Of a stretch of DNA of 64,000 nt, positions 43,351 to 52,247 are shown piece after piece. Each line of letters opens with the position of its first letter. The first letter of the stretch is position 1. The notes under the pieces were generated by a model. The model ran no database searches, had not been told where the DNA came from, and saw only the letters and a list, made by a program, of their open reading frames with translations. The stretch is from Holophagales bacterium (GTDB lineage Bacteria; Acidobacteriota; Thermoanaerobaculia; Multivoradales; Multivoraceae). The position numbers and the translations under genes are program-made. Location: contig VXSP01000040.1 of the NCBI GenBank assembly GCA_009837885.1, forward strand, positions 62,001-126,000. Reading direction: 5' to 3'.

Positions 43351-45360
43351 TCAGGCGGTGAGGGCGGCGTCTCTTTCTCTTCTGCGCCGCGCGACGAACC
43401 TGAAGGAATCGGCCGGCCTGGGCGACAGACCGTAAGAGACCTTGAGCCTGTAGCCCGGGGGCCTCATCTCCAGGTCGACCTCATGGAAAATCGTCGCCAG
43501 GGTCAAGGCGACTTGAATCTGAGCGAGGCCCTTTCCCAGGCAACTGTGAGCTCCCGCGCTGAACGGAACGTACACGCCGGCTGCCCGATGCTCCGCCCGC
43601 TCCGGCGTGTACCGGTCGATGTCGAAACGCTGCGGATCGGGGAAGTGCTCCGGCAGATGGTGCGCTGCCCCGTAGGCGATCACGATGTCTGCGCCGGCCG
43701 GAATCGTGTGGCCGGCAAACACGAACGAGTTCGTTGCACGACGCAGCACCGCGGGCGTGATCGAGTACACCCGCATGGTCTCCATCGCGAAGCGGTTCGT
43801 GACGTCAAGGCGAGACAGCGGGGGCGCGGCCGCCACTCCGCTGTCGAACAGCGCGTCCGCTTCGGCCCTCATCGCGTTCAGGAACCGCGGGCGTTTCAGC
43901 GCCTCGTAGAGCGCGAACACCACCGTGTACGCTGCCGTGTGGAGCGCCGCGATGAGGATGGATCCGACGACGCCCGGCAGGTCCTCTTCGGGGAGCAGCC
44001 GGGGATCTCTTCGATGAAGATCGAGCAGATCGTCCACGACGTTCGATGGGCCGCCAGACGGTTTGCGTCGCTCGTGCACTGCCATGATCTCCTCGAAGAG
44101 CGCCCGATAGGACTCTCGAGCGCGAGACACCCGCGGGAGCTTCAGCCACCACCTTGGACGTCGTCGCGCCACCTCGACGTCCAGGATCGTCCCTAGAAGG
44201 CGGTCCAGGTCGTCGGAGCCGTCGACCATGTCGAGGTTGGCCAGCAGCGCGCCGGCCTGGCGAGTGATCATGCGCTGAAGCGCGGAGCGGGCCGTAACGG
44301 GACCGCCCCGGAGCCAGCCGGCGATTTCCGTTCGGGTGATGCGCATGAAGTCCGGCATGCGCTCGTGGAGGCACTGGGGCGAAAGGCCCGGGGCCATCGT
44401 CTTGCGCATGCGGACGTGTGGAGGGCCCTCCTGGGCGATGATCGTCTTGGAGGCCCCCATCTCCCAACTGAAACGCAGCCACTCGTTGCCGGTTCGCAAG
44501 TGGGCCTTGCCCTGGCGTTGGAGAAACTGAACGGCCTCCGGACCGGCGAGAACGAGGAGGCGCCGGTTCAGGGCGCGCACGCGAAAGACGGGGCCCAGTT
44601 CCCTGTACTGCCGGGCGAAGAAGACGCTCAGATCTCCGGTCATGCTGAGGGCGCTGCCGAGGAACGGGAGACCCTTCACTTCGGGAATCTCGCTCGGCGG
44701 CCGGGCTGCCGGCGGCGCCGGGGCGGCGAGCTGGTTCTGGCGAATCGCCGGGAGCAGGAACCGGCCGATCAGGTCGAGCTTCCGGATCTGCTCGATCCGT
44801 TCCCGCAGTCGGCTCCTCTCCTGCGGCGTGAGCAGGCGACGCAGTACGCCGCTGGCGTCGCTCAGGCAGATGAGCACGACATCGCGCGGATCGGGTATCT
44901 CGTCGCTGAACAGCACCCGCATGATTCGCAGGCGCACTTCCTCCATCTGGCGCCCGTCACGGGTCGGATAGCGCCTGGAACGGGAGACGGCGGACGAAAA
45001 GAACATGCCGCCGGCATCGGTTTCCAGGATTCCGTTCTCGACCAGGCGGGCAAGCGCACGCTCACGGATCTCCTTGCCCCGCTCCGCCGTGCGCGCGATC
45101 CAGTAGTCCGCGTTGCGATCGCCCGGGCCGGTCGCTACATCCGCCAGGGTCGGATCGAGAAGCTCGTCCTCAAGAGGCGTCGAGTCCACCAGGACGAGTT
45201 TCTCGAGGTCCGTGTCGATCCGTCCTTCCAGCGCCAGGTCCATCAACACGGCGCCGGCAACCACGATGTCCAGAAGATGGTCCGAGTAGGACTTCGGCAG
45301 ATCGCCGTGCTCTTCGTCGAGGATGAGCAGGAGAATCTCCTCAGCGAACCTGATGGTCAT
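43351..45360 (-). CDS. GPP34 (GOLPH3-like) domain fused to a cytochrome P450
   Basis: This 669-residue protein joins two families. Residues 1-205 match the GPP34 fold known from Golgi GOLPH3 and actinobacterial proteins (FAEEILLLIL, VAGAVLMDLALEGRIDTD, LVENGILE, then VLICLSDASGVLRRLL and IEQIRKLDLIGRFLLPAI). GOLPH3 binds phosphatidylinositol-4-phosphate at membranes. Residues 225-660 are a P450: ExxR at Glu527-Arg530 and FSAGAHSCLGKG with Cys607 as heme ligand. The I-helix reads AALHTAA, lacking the usual acidic residue. No ferredoxin partner is nearby. The start ATG overlaps the cyclase remnant stop (ATGA). The GPP34 part could tether the P450 to a membrane lipid. A second, wrecked copy lies at 2852-4046. 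I know of no described protein with this order. Confidence 0.88.
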   Translation of the reverse strand: MTIRFAEEILLLILDEEHGDLPKSYSDHLLDIVVAGAVLMDLALEGRIDTDLEKLVLVDSTPLEDELLDPTLADVATGPGDRNADYWIARTAERGKEIRERALARLVENGILETDAGGMFFSSAVSRSRRYPTRDGRQMEEVRLRIMRVLFSDEIPDPRDVVLICLSDASGVLRRLLTPQERSRLRERIEQIRKLDLIGRFLLPAIRQNQLAAPAPPAARPPSEIPEVKGLPFLGSALSMTGDLSVFFARQYRELGPVFRVRALNRRLLVLAGPEAVQFLQRQGKAHLRTGNEWLRFSWEMGASKTIIAQEGPPHVRMRKTMAPGLSPQCLHERMPDFMRITRTEIAGWLRGGPVTARSALQRMITRQAGALLANLDMVDGSDDLDRLLGTILDVEVARRRPRWWLKLPRVSRARESYRALFEEIMAVHERRKPSGGPSNVVDDLLDLHRRDPRLLPEEDLPGVVGSILIAALHTAAYTVVFALYEALKRPRFLNAMRAEADALFDSGVAAAPPLSRLDVTNRFAMETMRVYSITPAVLRRATNSFVFAGHTIPAGADIVIAYGAAHHLPEHFPDPQRFDIDRYTPERAEHRAAGVYVPFSAGAHSCLGKGLAQIQVALTLATIFHEVDLEMRPPGYRLKVSYGLSPRPADSFRFVARRRRERDAALTA

Positions 45361-46007
45361 CCCCGGCGGGTCTCCCCGGCCTCCTCGATCTCGAACCGTT
45401 CGAGTTCCCGCAGTTGAGCCTGAACCAGGGGGTGGTTCAGGTCGTATCCCAGGCACCGCAAAGCGATGACGGCGTTGACCATTGCCCCGAAGATCGCGCC
45501 CAGGCCGTCCGCGCACTCGATGCGCTCTGTCAGCCATCTTTCGGCCTTCACCAGGGCGCGGCGCCGCCACCAGGGAAGAGGACCGATCCACTCGACCAGC
45601 TTGAACAGTGCGCTGAGCGCGCTGAACGCCTGTGCCCAGAGAAGCTCGATCAGCGGTCGACGAGCACGGGTCGGGGCGAACTCCGTTTCGAGTTCATCGA
45701 GCGTGACGCCGAGCGGCATGCTCGGCCTGTGGGCCCAGGTCGCCCAGCCGCCTGTCGGCATCTGCTGGCTCCGCAGGCGCCGGCAGCAGGCGGTGATTCT
45801 CGGATCGTCTGCGCGGCCGAGGAAGCAGAGCAGCAGAACGTACTCCGACTCGAGGATCGTGTCGCCCTCGAGTTCAAAGCGCCAGTGACCATCCTCCTTG
45901 CGACTGCTCAGGAGGTTGCGCGCTGCGGCCTCAATCGTCTGATTGAGGTTCCGGCCCGGCGCTGGCGTCTTCAAGCGTGCCCCGACGACTCCGACTGAGC
46001 CGATCAC
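45357..46007 (-). CDS. Squalene-hopene-cyclase-like protein, internally deleted and truncated
   Basis: A 216-residue open frame. Residues 25-70 resemble the start of squalene-hopene cyclases (KEDGHWRFELEGDTILESEY), and QMPTGGW is one QW repeat. It then jumps to a segment that in cyclases lies over 100 residues later (WAHRPSMPLGVTLDELE, AERWLTERIECADGLGAIFG and AMVNAVIALRCLGYDLNHPL) and ends after IEEAGE. The DXDD catalytic motif and the whole second half are absent, so it cannot cyclise squalene. The frame is open throughout and its TGA overlaps the ATG of the GPP34-P450 gene, so it may be kept as a translated partner or be a relic at an operon start. The start is a GTG at 46007, with no clear ribosome site. 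Confidence 0.65.
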   Translation of the reverse strand: MIGSVGVVGARLKTPAPGRNLNQTIEAAARNLLSSRKEDGHWRFELEGDTILESEYVLLLCFLGRADDPRITACCRRLRSQQMPTGGWATWAHRPSMPLGVTLDELETEFAPTRARRPLIELLWAQAFSALSALFKLVEWIGPLPWWRRRALVKAERWLTERIECADGLGAIFGAMVNAVIALRCLGYDLNHPLVQAQLRELERFEIEEAGETRRG

Positions 46008-46199
46008 CCGTCACCTCGGTGAGGAGTCTCACTGCGATTCATGGGGCATGACACGACGCTAGCCAAGTCACCGAACGAGGAGATTACAGGAGCATGTGCG
46101 ATTTTTTGGTGAGATAGTTGGTGGATCGGGCGATATTCTCGGACCTGCCCTGCGGGTCGCGAGCAACTGCCGCCAGCCGCCATACCGCTGACACTTTGG

Positions 46200-47183
46200 A
46201 TGGCGACCGGCGAGACACCGAACGGGCTATCGTCGGCTTCCATGGTGAGGTTGGCCAGGACGATCTACCGCCGCTTCCACGCGGGCCTGTTGGCTGCGGT
46301 GCGCAAGCTGGGTTGGAACGTAGCGCGGACGGCCGACTTCTACTCGCCGTTGCCGGTGCTCTCGGAGGTTGCGGAGTCCCGGGAGTCGTGGGACCGGCCG
46401 AGCGAGTTGGTCGGAGTCGACTACGACCTGCACGCGATGAAAGCGCTGCTGTCGGCGTTGATCGACGTGCATGGCGGCGAGTTCGACGCGTTGCCGCCGC
46501 ACGGTGAGATCAGGACACTGGGGTACGGCCCCGGTTTCCCGGTGATCGACGCTCTGACGACCTACCTCATGGTGCGAGACCTGCGGCCGGCGAAGTACGT
46601 CGAGATCGGTTCCGGCCTGTCGACCTACTACGCGTGGCTGGCCGCGGCGGCGAACGGGCGTGACGGCCGTGTCTGCGAGATGACCTGCGTCGATCCGTTC
46701 CCGACCGGGCGGCTGAACGAGCTGGAGGAGCCGGTCGTGAACGCCGTCGTCTCAAAGGTCGAGGCCACGGACCTCTGGCTCTTCGAGGCTCTGGATGCCG
46801 GCGACGTGTTGTTCATCGACTCGACTCATGTGCTGAAGCTCGGCGGTGACGTGGCGTTCCTCTTCCTCGAGGTGCTGCCGCGGCTGCGGCCCGGCGTCGT
46901 GGTCCATGTCCACGACATCCACTTCCCTTACAACACGCCTTACCCGGCCGAGCAGTACGTCTTCCGGGCCAAGTGGCCGCTCTACCGCACGGAAGCGATG
47001 GTCCTGCAGGCCTTCCTGAGCTTCAACCGGAAGTTCGAGGTGGTGCTCTCCGCGCCGATGATCCGCCACTTCGACGAGCCCTTCCTGGAGCGGACGATTC
47101 CCGGCTACCGCCCGGTCGAGTTGGAGGACTACGACACCCACTTCGGCTCGATCTGGTTGCGCCGCCGGTTACCGGCCGGCTGA
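46200..47183 (+). CDS. SAM-dependent methyltransferase-like protein
   Basis: A 327-residue protein with motif I YVEIGSGLSTYYAW near 141-154, DAGDVLFIDSTHVLKLGGD near 200-218, and the segment LRPGVVVHVHDIHFPYNTP. This is the Methyltransf_24-like fold often seen among glycan or secondary-metabolite genes. The acceptor is unknown. The ATG at 46200 has no obvious ribosome site; an in-frame ATG at 46242 is an alternative. It diverges from the cyclase remnant with about 190 bases between, which carry AT-richer sequence (gcgattttttggtgag) and likely promoters. Confidence 0.72.
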   Translation: MATGETPNGLSSASMVRLARTIYRRFHAGLLAAVRKLGWNVARTADFYSPLPVLSEVAESRESWDRPSELVGVDYDLHAMKALLSALIDVHGGEFDALPPHGEIRTLGYGPGFPVIDALTTYLMVRDLRPAKYVEIGSGLSTYYAWLAAAANGRDGRVCEMTCVDPFPTGRLNELEEPVVNAVVSKVEATDLWLFEALDAGDVLFIDSTHVLKLGGDVAFLFLEVLPRLRPGVVVHVHDIHFPYNTPYPAEQYVFRAKWPLYRTEAMVLQAFLSFNRKFEVVLSAPMIRHFDEPFLERTIPGYRPVELEDYDTHFGSIWLRRRLPAG

Positions 47184-47265
47184 GCCTGGAGCGGGCTCGT
47201 AGTCAACTGGTTCGGGGCCGCGAGGACCGGTGGGGCGGGAGGTTCGTGAACCGGGCCCGGGTCGT

Positions 47266-48450
47266 CTACCAGTCGTCTCCGGGCATCATTCGCTTCATGA
47301 ACCTGTCGAAGGAGGGCACGGTGAAGGCCGTGTCCCCGTGGCTCGGGCTCCAGATCATCCCCTTGCCGATCAACTTGGAACGCATAGGTCCGAGGGACGT
47401 GACCTTTCGGTCCAGAATCGACGCGATCTCGCCGGATCGGTGAGGACCGGGGCCAAGATCGGCCATTGCCCGCATGTAGCGCTTCTCGGCGGGCGTGAGG
47501 CGGTCGTAGCGCACGCGAAAGAAACCCTGGTCGAGCGATGCCATCACGTGCGCCTCCGCGGCGCGGACATCGCGCAACCGAATGGGCGACCGTGGCGCGA
47601 CGTTCCAGGCATGCAGCCCCCACTCCTGCAGGAAGTAGGGGTAGCCCCGAGTTCGTTCGACAATGTCCTCAAGGGCCTCGTCTTCGATATCCGCCGTGTG
47701 TTTCCTCAGTGGTTGCCGAACTGCCGCTCGGGCAGCCTCGGCTTCAAGCGCGCCCAGTTCCCGGAACTCGAAGAGTCTCTCCGCGTAGGACCGGGCCTTC
47801 CCGAGACGACCTCGTAGCTGCGGCAGGCCGGCGACGGCCAGCATGATCGGCCAGCCGCGCTGCGCGGCGCGGTGAAAGGCGGCCACGAGGGCCCCCAACT
47901 CGCGTGCCCGCGCGTACTGCAGTTCGTCAACGATCAGAATCAACGCGGTTTGGCTTTGCCGAGCCGCGTCGCCGACCGCCTCCAGGAGCGCCGTCAGGTC
48001 GAACTCCAGATCTCCGCTGTCGGCCAACCCCACTTCGGGCTTCACATCCAGGCCGAACTCCAGATCTTCGAAGCGGACCTTCAACGCGGAGACGAAACCG
48101 GCGAGCGCTCTCAATGCCCGTTGCGCCGTCGCGCGACGCCGCTCGGTCCCGGACAGGTTCAGGAGAACGCGACGAAGCTCCGGCGCGAGCAGCGACGGCA
48201 GGGATCGTGCCTCGGAGGCCTCGATCATTGCGGAGAGCAGCCCGCGCTCTTCGACGTCGTCGCGCACCCGGCCGAGGACCACGGTCTTCCCGACGCCTCG
48301 GAGGCCGAGAAGCGCTATGCATCGCGTGGGACCGCCCCGCTGGCACTTCAGCGCGGCGAACTCGAGCGCGTCGAGGATGTCGTCGCGCCCGGCGAGTTCG
48401 GGCGGCTGCGTTCCGGCGCCTGGAGCGAACGGATTGTCGAGACGGTCCAC
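47266..48450 (-). CDS. AAA-family ATPase with C-terminal winged-helix-like region
   Basis: A 394-residue ORC/Cdc6-like AAA protein with Walker A LLGLRGVGKT at 47-56 and Walker B LILIVDELQYA near 172-182, followed by sensor-like segments and the C-terminal region PAEKRYMRAMADLG, IASILDRKVTSLGPMRSKL, which looks like a winged helix. Such solitary ATPases are common in bacterial genomes, and their role is unclear to me. The start is GTG (48450), with only a weak ribosome site and a tataaact box about 12 bases upstream on the minus strand, so the mRNA may be leaderless. An imperfect inverted repeat lies just upstream. Confidence 0.75.
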   Translation of the reverse strand: MDRLDNPFAPGAGTQPPELAGRDDILDALEFAALKCQRGGPTRCIALLGLRGVGKTVVLGRVRDDVEERGLLSAMIEASEARSLPSLLAPELRRVLLNLSGTERRRATAQRALRALAGFVSALKVRFEDLEFGLDVKPEVGLADSGDLEFDLTALLEAVGDAARQSQTALILIVDELQYARARELGALVAAFHRAAQRGWPIMLAVAGLPQLRGRLGKARSYAERLFEFRELGALEAEAARAAVRQPLRKHTADIEDEALEDIVERTRGYPYFLQEWGLHAWNVAPRSPIRLRDVRAAEAHVMASLDQGFFRVRYDRLTPAEKRYMRAMADLGPGPHRSGEIASILDRKVTSLGPMRSKLIGKGMIWSPSHGDTAFTVPSFDRFMKRMMPGDDW

Positions 48451-48476
48451 GGTGAACGGGAGTTTATACCGACATT

Positions 48477-48506
48477 AGGCGGTTTACCCGTACAAGATAA
48501 ACCCGC
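48477..48506 (-). promoter_or_regulatory. Imperfect inverted repeat, possible operator of the AAA ATPase gene
   Basis: Between the ATPase start and the next gene, aggcggtttac (48477-48487) faces gataaacccgct on the other side of a ccgtacaa centre; on the minus strand the arms read agcgggtttat and gtaaaccgcct. The two taaaccc steps at about 48498 and 48507 repeat directly. A winged-helix protein such as the ATPase itself could bind here. No experimental basis; sequence symmetry only. Confidence 0.4.
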
Positions 48507-48527
48507 TAAACCCTGCATAACTTCTGG

Positions 48528-50081
48528 CTATTCGGTGCCGAGCGGCTCGATGACGAGGCCGGTTAGCGCCGGGCGAACGCGTTCCAGGCGCGCGTTGTCG
48601 ATGTAGACGATGAGCCGGTACGGCGCGCAGGGCGGCTGCTGGTTCACGAACCAGGCCGAGTAGTCGCGGGCGAAACGGCCGTCGGTGCCGCGGTCGATCT
48701 TCTCCGGGGTCACCACCGAGCCCTCGTGGAGCACAAGGACCGCGGGGCGGACCTGGTGGAGGTGGTCGTAGTCCGTCTTGCCCCAGTTCAAGTGGTACTC
48801 GCCGTGGCGGGCGTGATGGGCGGAGGTCAGGCCGAGGGGATCGTGGATCGTCGTTTCGTCGAGGATCCAGCCGAAGAGCCCGACCGCTTCGGCGGCGGCG
48901 ATGTCGTCGGGCGCCAGATGGGGCTTCAGGCGGGTCGCCATGAACTGGTAGCAGCTCGTGATCGGGTGGAACGTGAAGCGCGGGCCGGGCGTGGTTTGCC
49001 AGGGACTGCGACTGAGCATGAAGACGGCGCTCACGGTCAGCACGGCGAGTACCCAGGCCGAGCGTCGTCTGGCGGAGCCCGACGTGTCCCAATCCTCGAA
49101 CGCGCTCGACAGGCAGAGGGCGAGGGGCGCGGCGAGCACCGGTACGAAGACCATGAGGAGCCTGTAGTGGGGCATCCAGTCGCCGCCGTTCACGAACACG
49201 GCGGGCAACTCGGACACCACCACGAGCAGGCAGAACCACAGGGCCCGGTTCGCGGGCCTGCGGACCAGTGCGATTGCGGCGCCGAGGATCAGGGGAGCGT
49301 GCGCGATCTCGAAGCGGACGCTGTAGGAGAGGCCCGACACCAGATTCGCCAGCAGCGCCTCGGTTCCGGCCGAGACCGCGGACTTGGCGGCCACCGAGTT
49401 GGGCAGGAGGGCGCCGTAGTAGCCGAGCCGCCAGATCGTGACGGCGGCGATGACCGCGAGAGCGGCCGCCGAGATCGTGAGGGCCTGGGTACGCGCTCCC
49501 GTTCTGTCGCCGGATCCGGACGTTCCCAGCAACTGATAGCCGGCAACGATCGGCAGGACGACCAGGCTCTCGGGCCGGGTCATGAAGAGCAGCCCCAGGA
49601 GGGCGCCGATCAGCCTCGCGTCGGCTTCCTCAACCGTCTTGCGTGCCACGAGGACGACGAGGAACGCGAACAGACCGCCCTCCAGGCCGTTGGCGGCGAC
49701 CAGCCAGAAACGGCCATGGACCGCCACCAGGGCGACCGCGGCCAGACAGGCTGCCGGTGAGGCGCCGAGGCCACGACCCAGCAGGTATGCCTCGCGCAAT
49801 GCCAGCAGGGCGAACGACACGCCGAGAACGAAGGCCGCCGGCTCCACCGGCAGACGCAGCGTTTCGACGAACGCCAGCAGCAGGGTCCACGACAGGCTGG
49901 TCACCCCCTCCACGCGCTCGCCGAGGTTGAACACCAGGCCGTTGCCGTCGGCAAGGTGGCGGGCGTAGCGGAAGGTGATGAAGGCGTCGTCGATCGTGCG
50001 GATCGGGAGGAACAGGAGGGTTAGCAGCGGCAGGCCTGCCGCCGAGGCGCCGAGGAGTCGGAGCGTCCGGCGATCCGTCAC
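48528..50081 (-). CDS. GT-C type polytopic membrane glycosyltransferase-like protein
   Basis: The 517-residue membrane protein begins [20 protein letters not shown] and has about nine to ten hydrophobic segments. Near the start is the loop [19 protein letters not shown], a motif typical of GT-C family transferases that use lipid-linked sugars, followed by [18 protein letters not shown]. The C-terminal 150 residues form a soluble periplasmic part. The GTG start at 50081 overlaps the flippase stop by four bases. It probably adds a sugar to a surface glycan in the periplasm. The frame is open far upstream into the flippase gene, but that part is antisense-quality sequence and was excluded. Confidence 0.78.
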   Translation of the reverse strand: MTDRRTLRLLGASAAGLPLLTLLFLPIRTIDDAFITFRYARHLADGNGLVFNLGERVEGVTSLSWTLLLAFVETLRLPVEPAAFVLGVSFALLALREAYLLGRGLGASPAACLAAVALVAVHGRFWLVAANGLEGGLFAFLVVLVARKTVEEADARLIGALLGLLFMTRPESLVVLPIVAGYQLLGTSGSGDRTGARTQALTISAAALAVIAAVTIWRLGYYGALLPNSVAAKSAVSAGTEALLANLVSGLSYSVRFEIAHAPLILGAAIALVRRPANRALWFCLLVVVSELPAVFVNGGDWMPHYRLLMVFVPVLAAPLALCLSSAFEDWDTSGSARRRSAWVLAVLTVSAVFMLSRSPWQTTPGPRFTFHPITSCYQFMATRLKPHLAPDDIAAAEAVGLFGWILDETTIHDPLGLTSAHHARHGEYHLNWGKTDYDHLHQVRPAVLVLHEGSVVTPEKIDRGTDGRFARDYSAWFVNQQPPCAPYRLIVYIDNARLERVRPALTGLVIEPLGTE

Positions 50082-51526
50082 GAGGTCGTCCCGATGTCCG
50101 CGTCGCCCGCTGTCTCGGCGCCGGTCGTGGCGGTGCGGAAGAACCGCCGGTAATCGGGGAGGAAGCGAAGCGTCAGGAGGCCGCCGGCGAGTGCCGCCGC
50201 CGCGATGCTGGCGATCAGCCGGGCCCAACTGCCTGTCGGCAGCAAGACCGCGACGGCAATGAAGAACGGCAGGGGCAGCAGGTAGACCTGGGCAAGACTG
50301 GCGACCAGCCGGCGTCGTCGGCCCGCGAAGATGCCGAGCACCTTGAGGAACATCAACAAACTGCCGATGCGCAGGAAGTTCGCCCAGGCCATGCCAATGG
50401 GGCCCCAGAGGTAGGTGAAGAGGAAGCCGAAGCCGATGAGAGCCAGCATGTTCAGCACTACCGTGGTCACCCACAGGCGGTCCCGGTTCTGCACCTTCAG
50501 CGCTTCGCCGCCCGTTGTCGTGAAGACATCGACCAGGGGTACCAGACAGAGAACGCGAAGTAGCGGCACCGTGTCGTCCCACCCGGGCCCGAGAACCACC
50601 TGGACTGCCTTCTCGGCGTTGAAGAACAGGAAGTAGGCCGAGACGACGATTCCGGCGAGGAAGACCAGCGTGCCGAGCCGCAGGGTCTCCGCGAACTCTG
50701 CAGCCTTCTCGCGGAACTCGACCAGGGCTGGCAACAGCGGCCTTGGGGTCACGGTCAGGGCGACCAGGAAGGCGAAGTAGTAGGCCTGACCGTAGTAGCC
50801 GACGAAGGTGGTGGTCGAGAAGATCTCGATGATGTAGATGTCGATGCGGTTGAAGACCTGGGCCGCGGCCCAGACGACGAACAGGTAGCGGCTGGCGCGG
50901 AGCAGGCCTCGGAGTCGCTGCCAGTCGACGTCTAGCTTGACCCGGCCTCGCGCTCGCCACAGCAGCAGAACGGCGAAGAGTGCCGATGCCAGCAACTCGC
51001 CGCCCACGAAAGACCAGACTCCGGCGCCGAGGTGGGCCAGGCCGACCGCGATCAGGCCGTACACGAGGCTGCGCAGGATTTCGAAGCCGGCGATTTCGCG
51101 GATTCGGAGCCGCCGTTCGAAGAAGGTCCGGTAGACCATGATCGCGGCATCGATGACGATCCACACGGCCAGACCGCGCAGGACATTCGGCAGGTCCGGA
51201 TTGAGGTAGGAGAAGACGCCGGCGAATGCGACCAGGGCCAGGGACATGGCGGCGCCTACACTCAGGCTCCAGGCGAGCACTGTGCCGTAGGACTCGCGCG
51301 GATCGCGCATGAGGTGGTGGGTCAGGCCGAGGTCGCGGATGGCGGAGGCCATCACCACGAATTGCAGCGCGAGGTCGAAGAGTCCGTGAACGTCCGGGAG
51401 AATCAGCCGGGCCAGGATGGCGCGTGCGGCGAACGCGAGCAGCAGGCGCAGCAGCATCGAGCCGTAGGCGCTGACCGACGAGTGCAGCAGCCGCTGCTTC
51501 GCCTCGGGCTCGGCGGCGCCCGTCAC
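50078..51526 (-). CDS. Polysaccharide/oligosaccharide flippase (Wzx-like)
   Basis: The 482-residue protein has about twelve hydrophobic helices and the MATE/PST flippase look ([59 protein letters not shown]). Such proteins move undecaprenol-linked sugars across the inner membrane. The start is GTG at 51526; the HicB stop is 31 bases upstream. The 3' end overlaps the next gene. Together with the GT-C protein, the GT2 enzyme and the sulfatase-like lipoprotein, it makes a surface glycan cluster interrupted by hicAB. Confidence 0.85.
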   Translation of the reverse strand: MTGAAEPEAKQRLLHSSVSAYGSMLLRLLLAFAARAILARLILPDVHGLFDLALQFVVMASAIRDLGLTHHLMRDPRESYGTVLAWSLSVGAAMSLALVAFAGVFSYLNPDLPNVLRGLAVWIVIDAAIMVYRTFFERRLRIREIAGFEILRSLVYGLIAVGLAHLGAGVWSFVGGELLASALFAVLLLWRARGRVKLDVDWQRLRGLLRASRYLFVVWAAAQVFNRIDIYIIEIFSTTTFVGYYGQAYYFAFLVALTVTPRPLLPALVEFREKAAEFAETLRLGTLVFLAGIVVSAYFLFFNAEKAVQVVLGPGWDDTVPLLRVLCLVPLVDVFTTTGGEALKVQNRDRLWVTTVVLNMLALIGFGFLFTYLWGPIGMAWANFLRIGSLLMFLKVLGIFAGRRRRLVASLAQVYLLPLPFFIAVAVLLPTGSWARLIASIAAAALAGGLLTLRFLPDYRRFFRTATTGAETAGDADIGTTS

Positions 51527-51557
51527 GACCCGGCGCCGACGTGCGGCGGCGCTTCGG

Positions 51558-51959
51558 TCACGTCCCCTCGATCTCGTGGCGTGCCGCGCTGGCCAAGAAC
51601 GCCGACCGGGTCATCCGGCGCTCCCTGGCTTCGTCGTCGATCGCCTCGAGCAGACCGCGGTCAAGGGAAATGTTGACCCGCCGCGAAGATCCGCGGTCCA
51701 GCAAGAGTGGAATCAGAACGAAGTCCGCCCCCTGACGCCAGTCGGCGAGTTCCGCGTCGGCCTTGATCGCGTCGATCGACCTTGGGGGCGGAATCCGGGC
51801 GCCGTCCGCTACGAGACCCTCGACGTGAAAGGCGAGGGCTTCGCAACCGTGCCGCACGGCCTCGTCGACCGTGTCGCCGACGGAGATGCAGCCGGGAAAG
51901 TCGGGAAAGCTCACGCCGTAACCGGCGCCGTCCCGGTGGATGAAGGACACGTAGCGCAT
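51558..51959 (-). CDS. hicB: HicB-like antitoxin
   Basis: The 133-residue protein has the HicB N-terminal domain (MRYVSFIHRDGAGYGVSFPD, then FPGCISVGDTVDEAVRHGCE), a degenerate RNase H fold that blocks the toxin. Its C-terminal ribbon-helix-helix (RRVNISLDRGLLEAIDDEAR) binds the operator. The start ATG is at 51959, 14 bases after the hicA stop, behind aggagg. The next gene on the strand is the flippase, so the pair lies inside the glycan cluster. Confidence 0.88.
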   Translation of the reverse strand: MRYVSFIHRDGAGYGVSFPDFPGCISVGDTVDEAVRHGCEALAFHVEGLVADGARIPPPRSIDAIKADAELADWRQGADFVLIPLLLDRGSSRRVNISLDRGLLEAIDDEARERRMTRSAFLASAARHEIEGT

Positions 51960-51973
51960 CTGTTTCCTCCTGC

Positions 51974-52165
51974 TCAAGCTCTCCAGCCAGCCTGCCTGTA
52001 GATGGACGCGGCCGTTCCGCGCGGTATGTCCTTCTTCGGGTGCGGCACGGTCACTCGTCCGGGCTTGGTGGGGTGGCTGAACTGCCGGTGGCTGCCCTTG
52101 GTGGCCACATGCACCCAGCCGTCCTGCTGGAGCATACGGATGAGCCGCCCGCTGTTTCGTTCCAC
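51974..52165 (-). CDS. hicA: HicA-like mRNA interferase toxin
   Basis: A 63-residue frame with the classic HicA double-stranded-RNA-binding-fold signature: LIRMLQQDGWVHVATKGSHR, then HPTKPGRVTVPHPKKDIPRG, ending SIYRQAGW. His in GSH is the catalytic residue of the family. The best start is a GTG at 52165 (VERNSGRLIRML); a TTG twelve bases further upstream is possible. It cleaves mRNA when HicB is lost. It lies next to a perfect operator. Confidence 0.88.
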   Translation of the reverse strand: MERNSGRLIRMLQQDGWVHVATKGSHRQFSHPTKPGRVTVPHPKKDIPRGTAASIYRQAGWRA

Positions 52166-52177
52166 GACCGACGCCAA

Positions 52178-52199
52178 GTTGTGTATCACTATACACAAC
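52178..52199 (-). promoter_or_regulatory. hicAB operator, perfect inverted repeat
   Basis: The arms gttgtgtat (52178-52186) and atacacaac (52191-52199) are perfect inverted repeats with a four-base spacer cact, 13 bases upstream of the hicA start. This is the position and shape of an autoregulatory HicB site, and the AT-rich arms overlap the likely -10 region. Confidence 0.8.
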
Positions 52200-52247
52200 G
52201 ATGCGCTTGATCCCCGGTTCAGGTTGCGGCTGGTCGCTGTCAGGGCG

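Noticed and set aside
47266..48450. AAA ATPase as part of an anti-phage defence system
   Set aside because: It is a solitary ORC/Cdc6-like ATPase with no nuclease, methylase or reverse transcriptase beside it; the neighbouring genes are glycan genes. No basis for a defence call.
48528..51164. GT-C protein as an 878-residue protein
   Set aside because: The first 360 residues are the flippase gene in another frame. The GTG at 50081 in a GTGA overlap gives the proper start before the first membrane helix.
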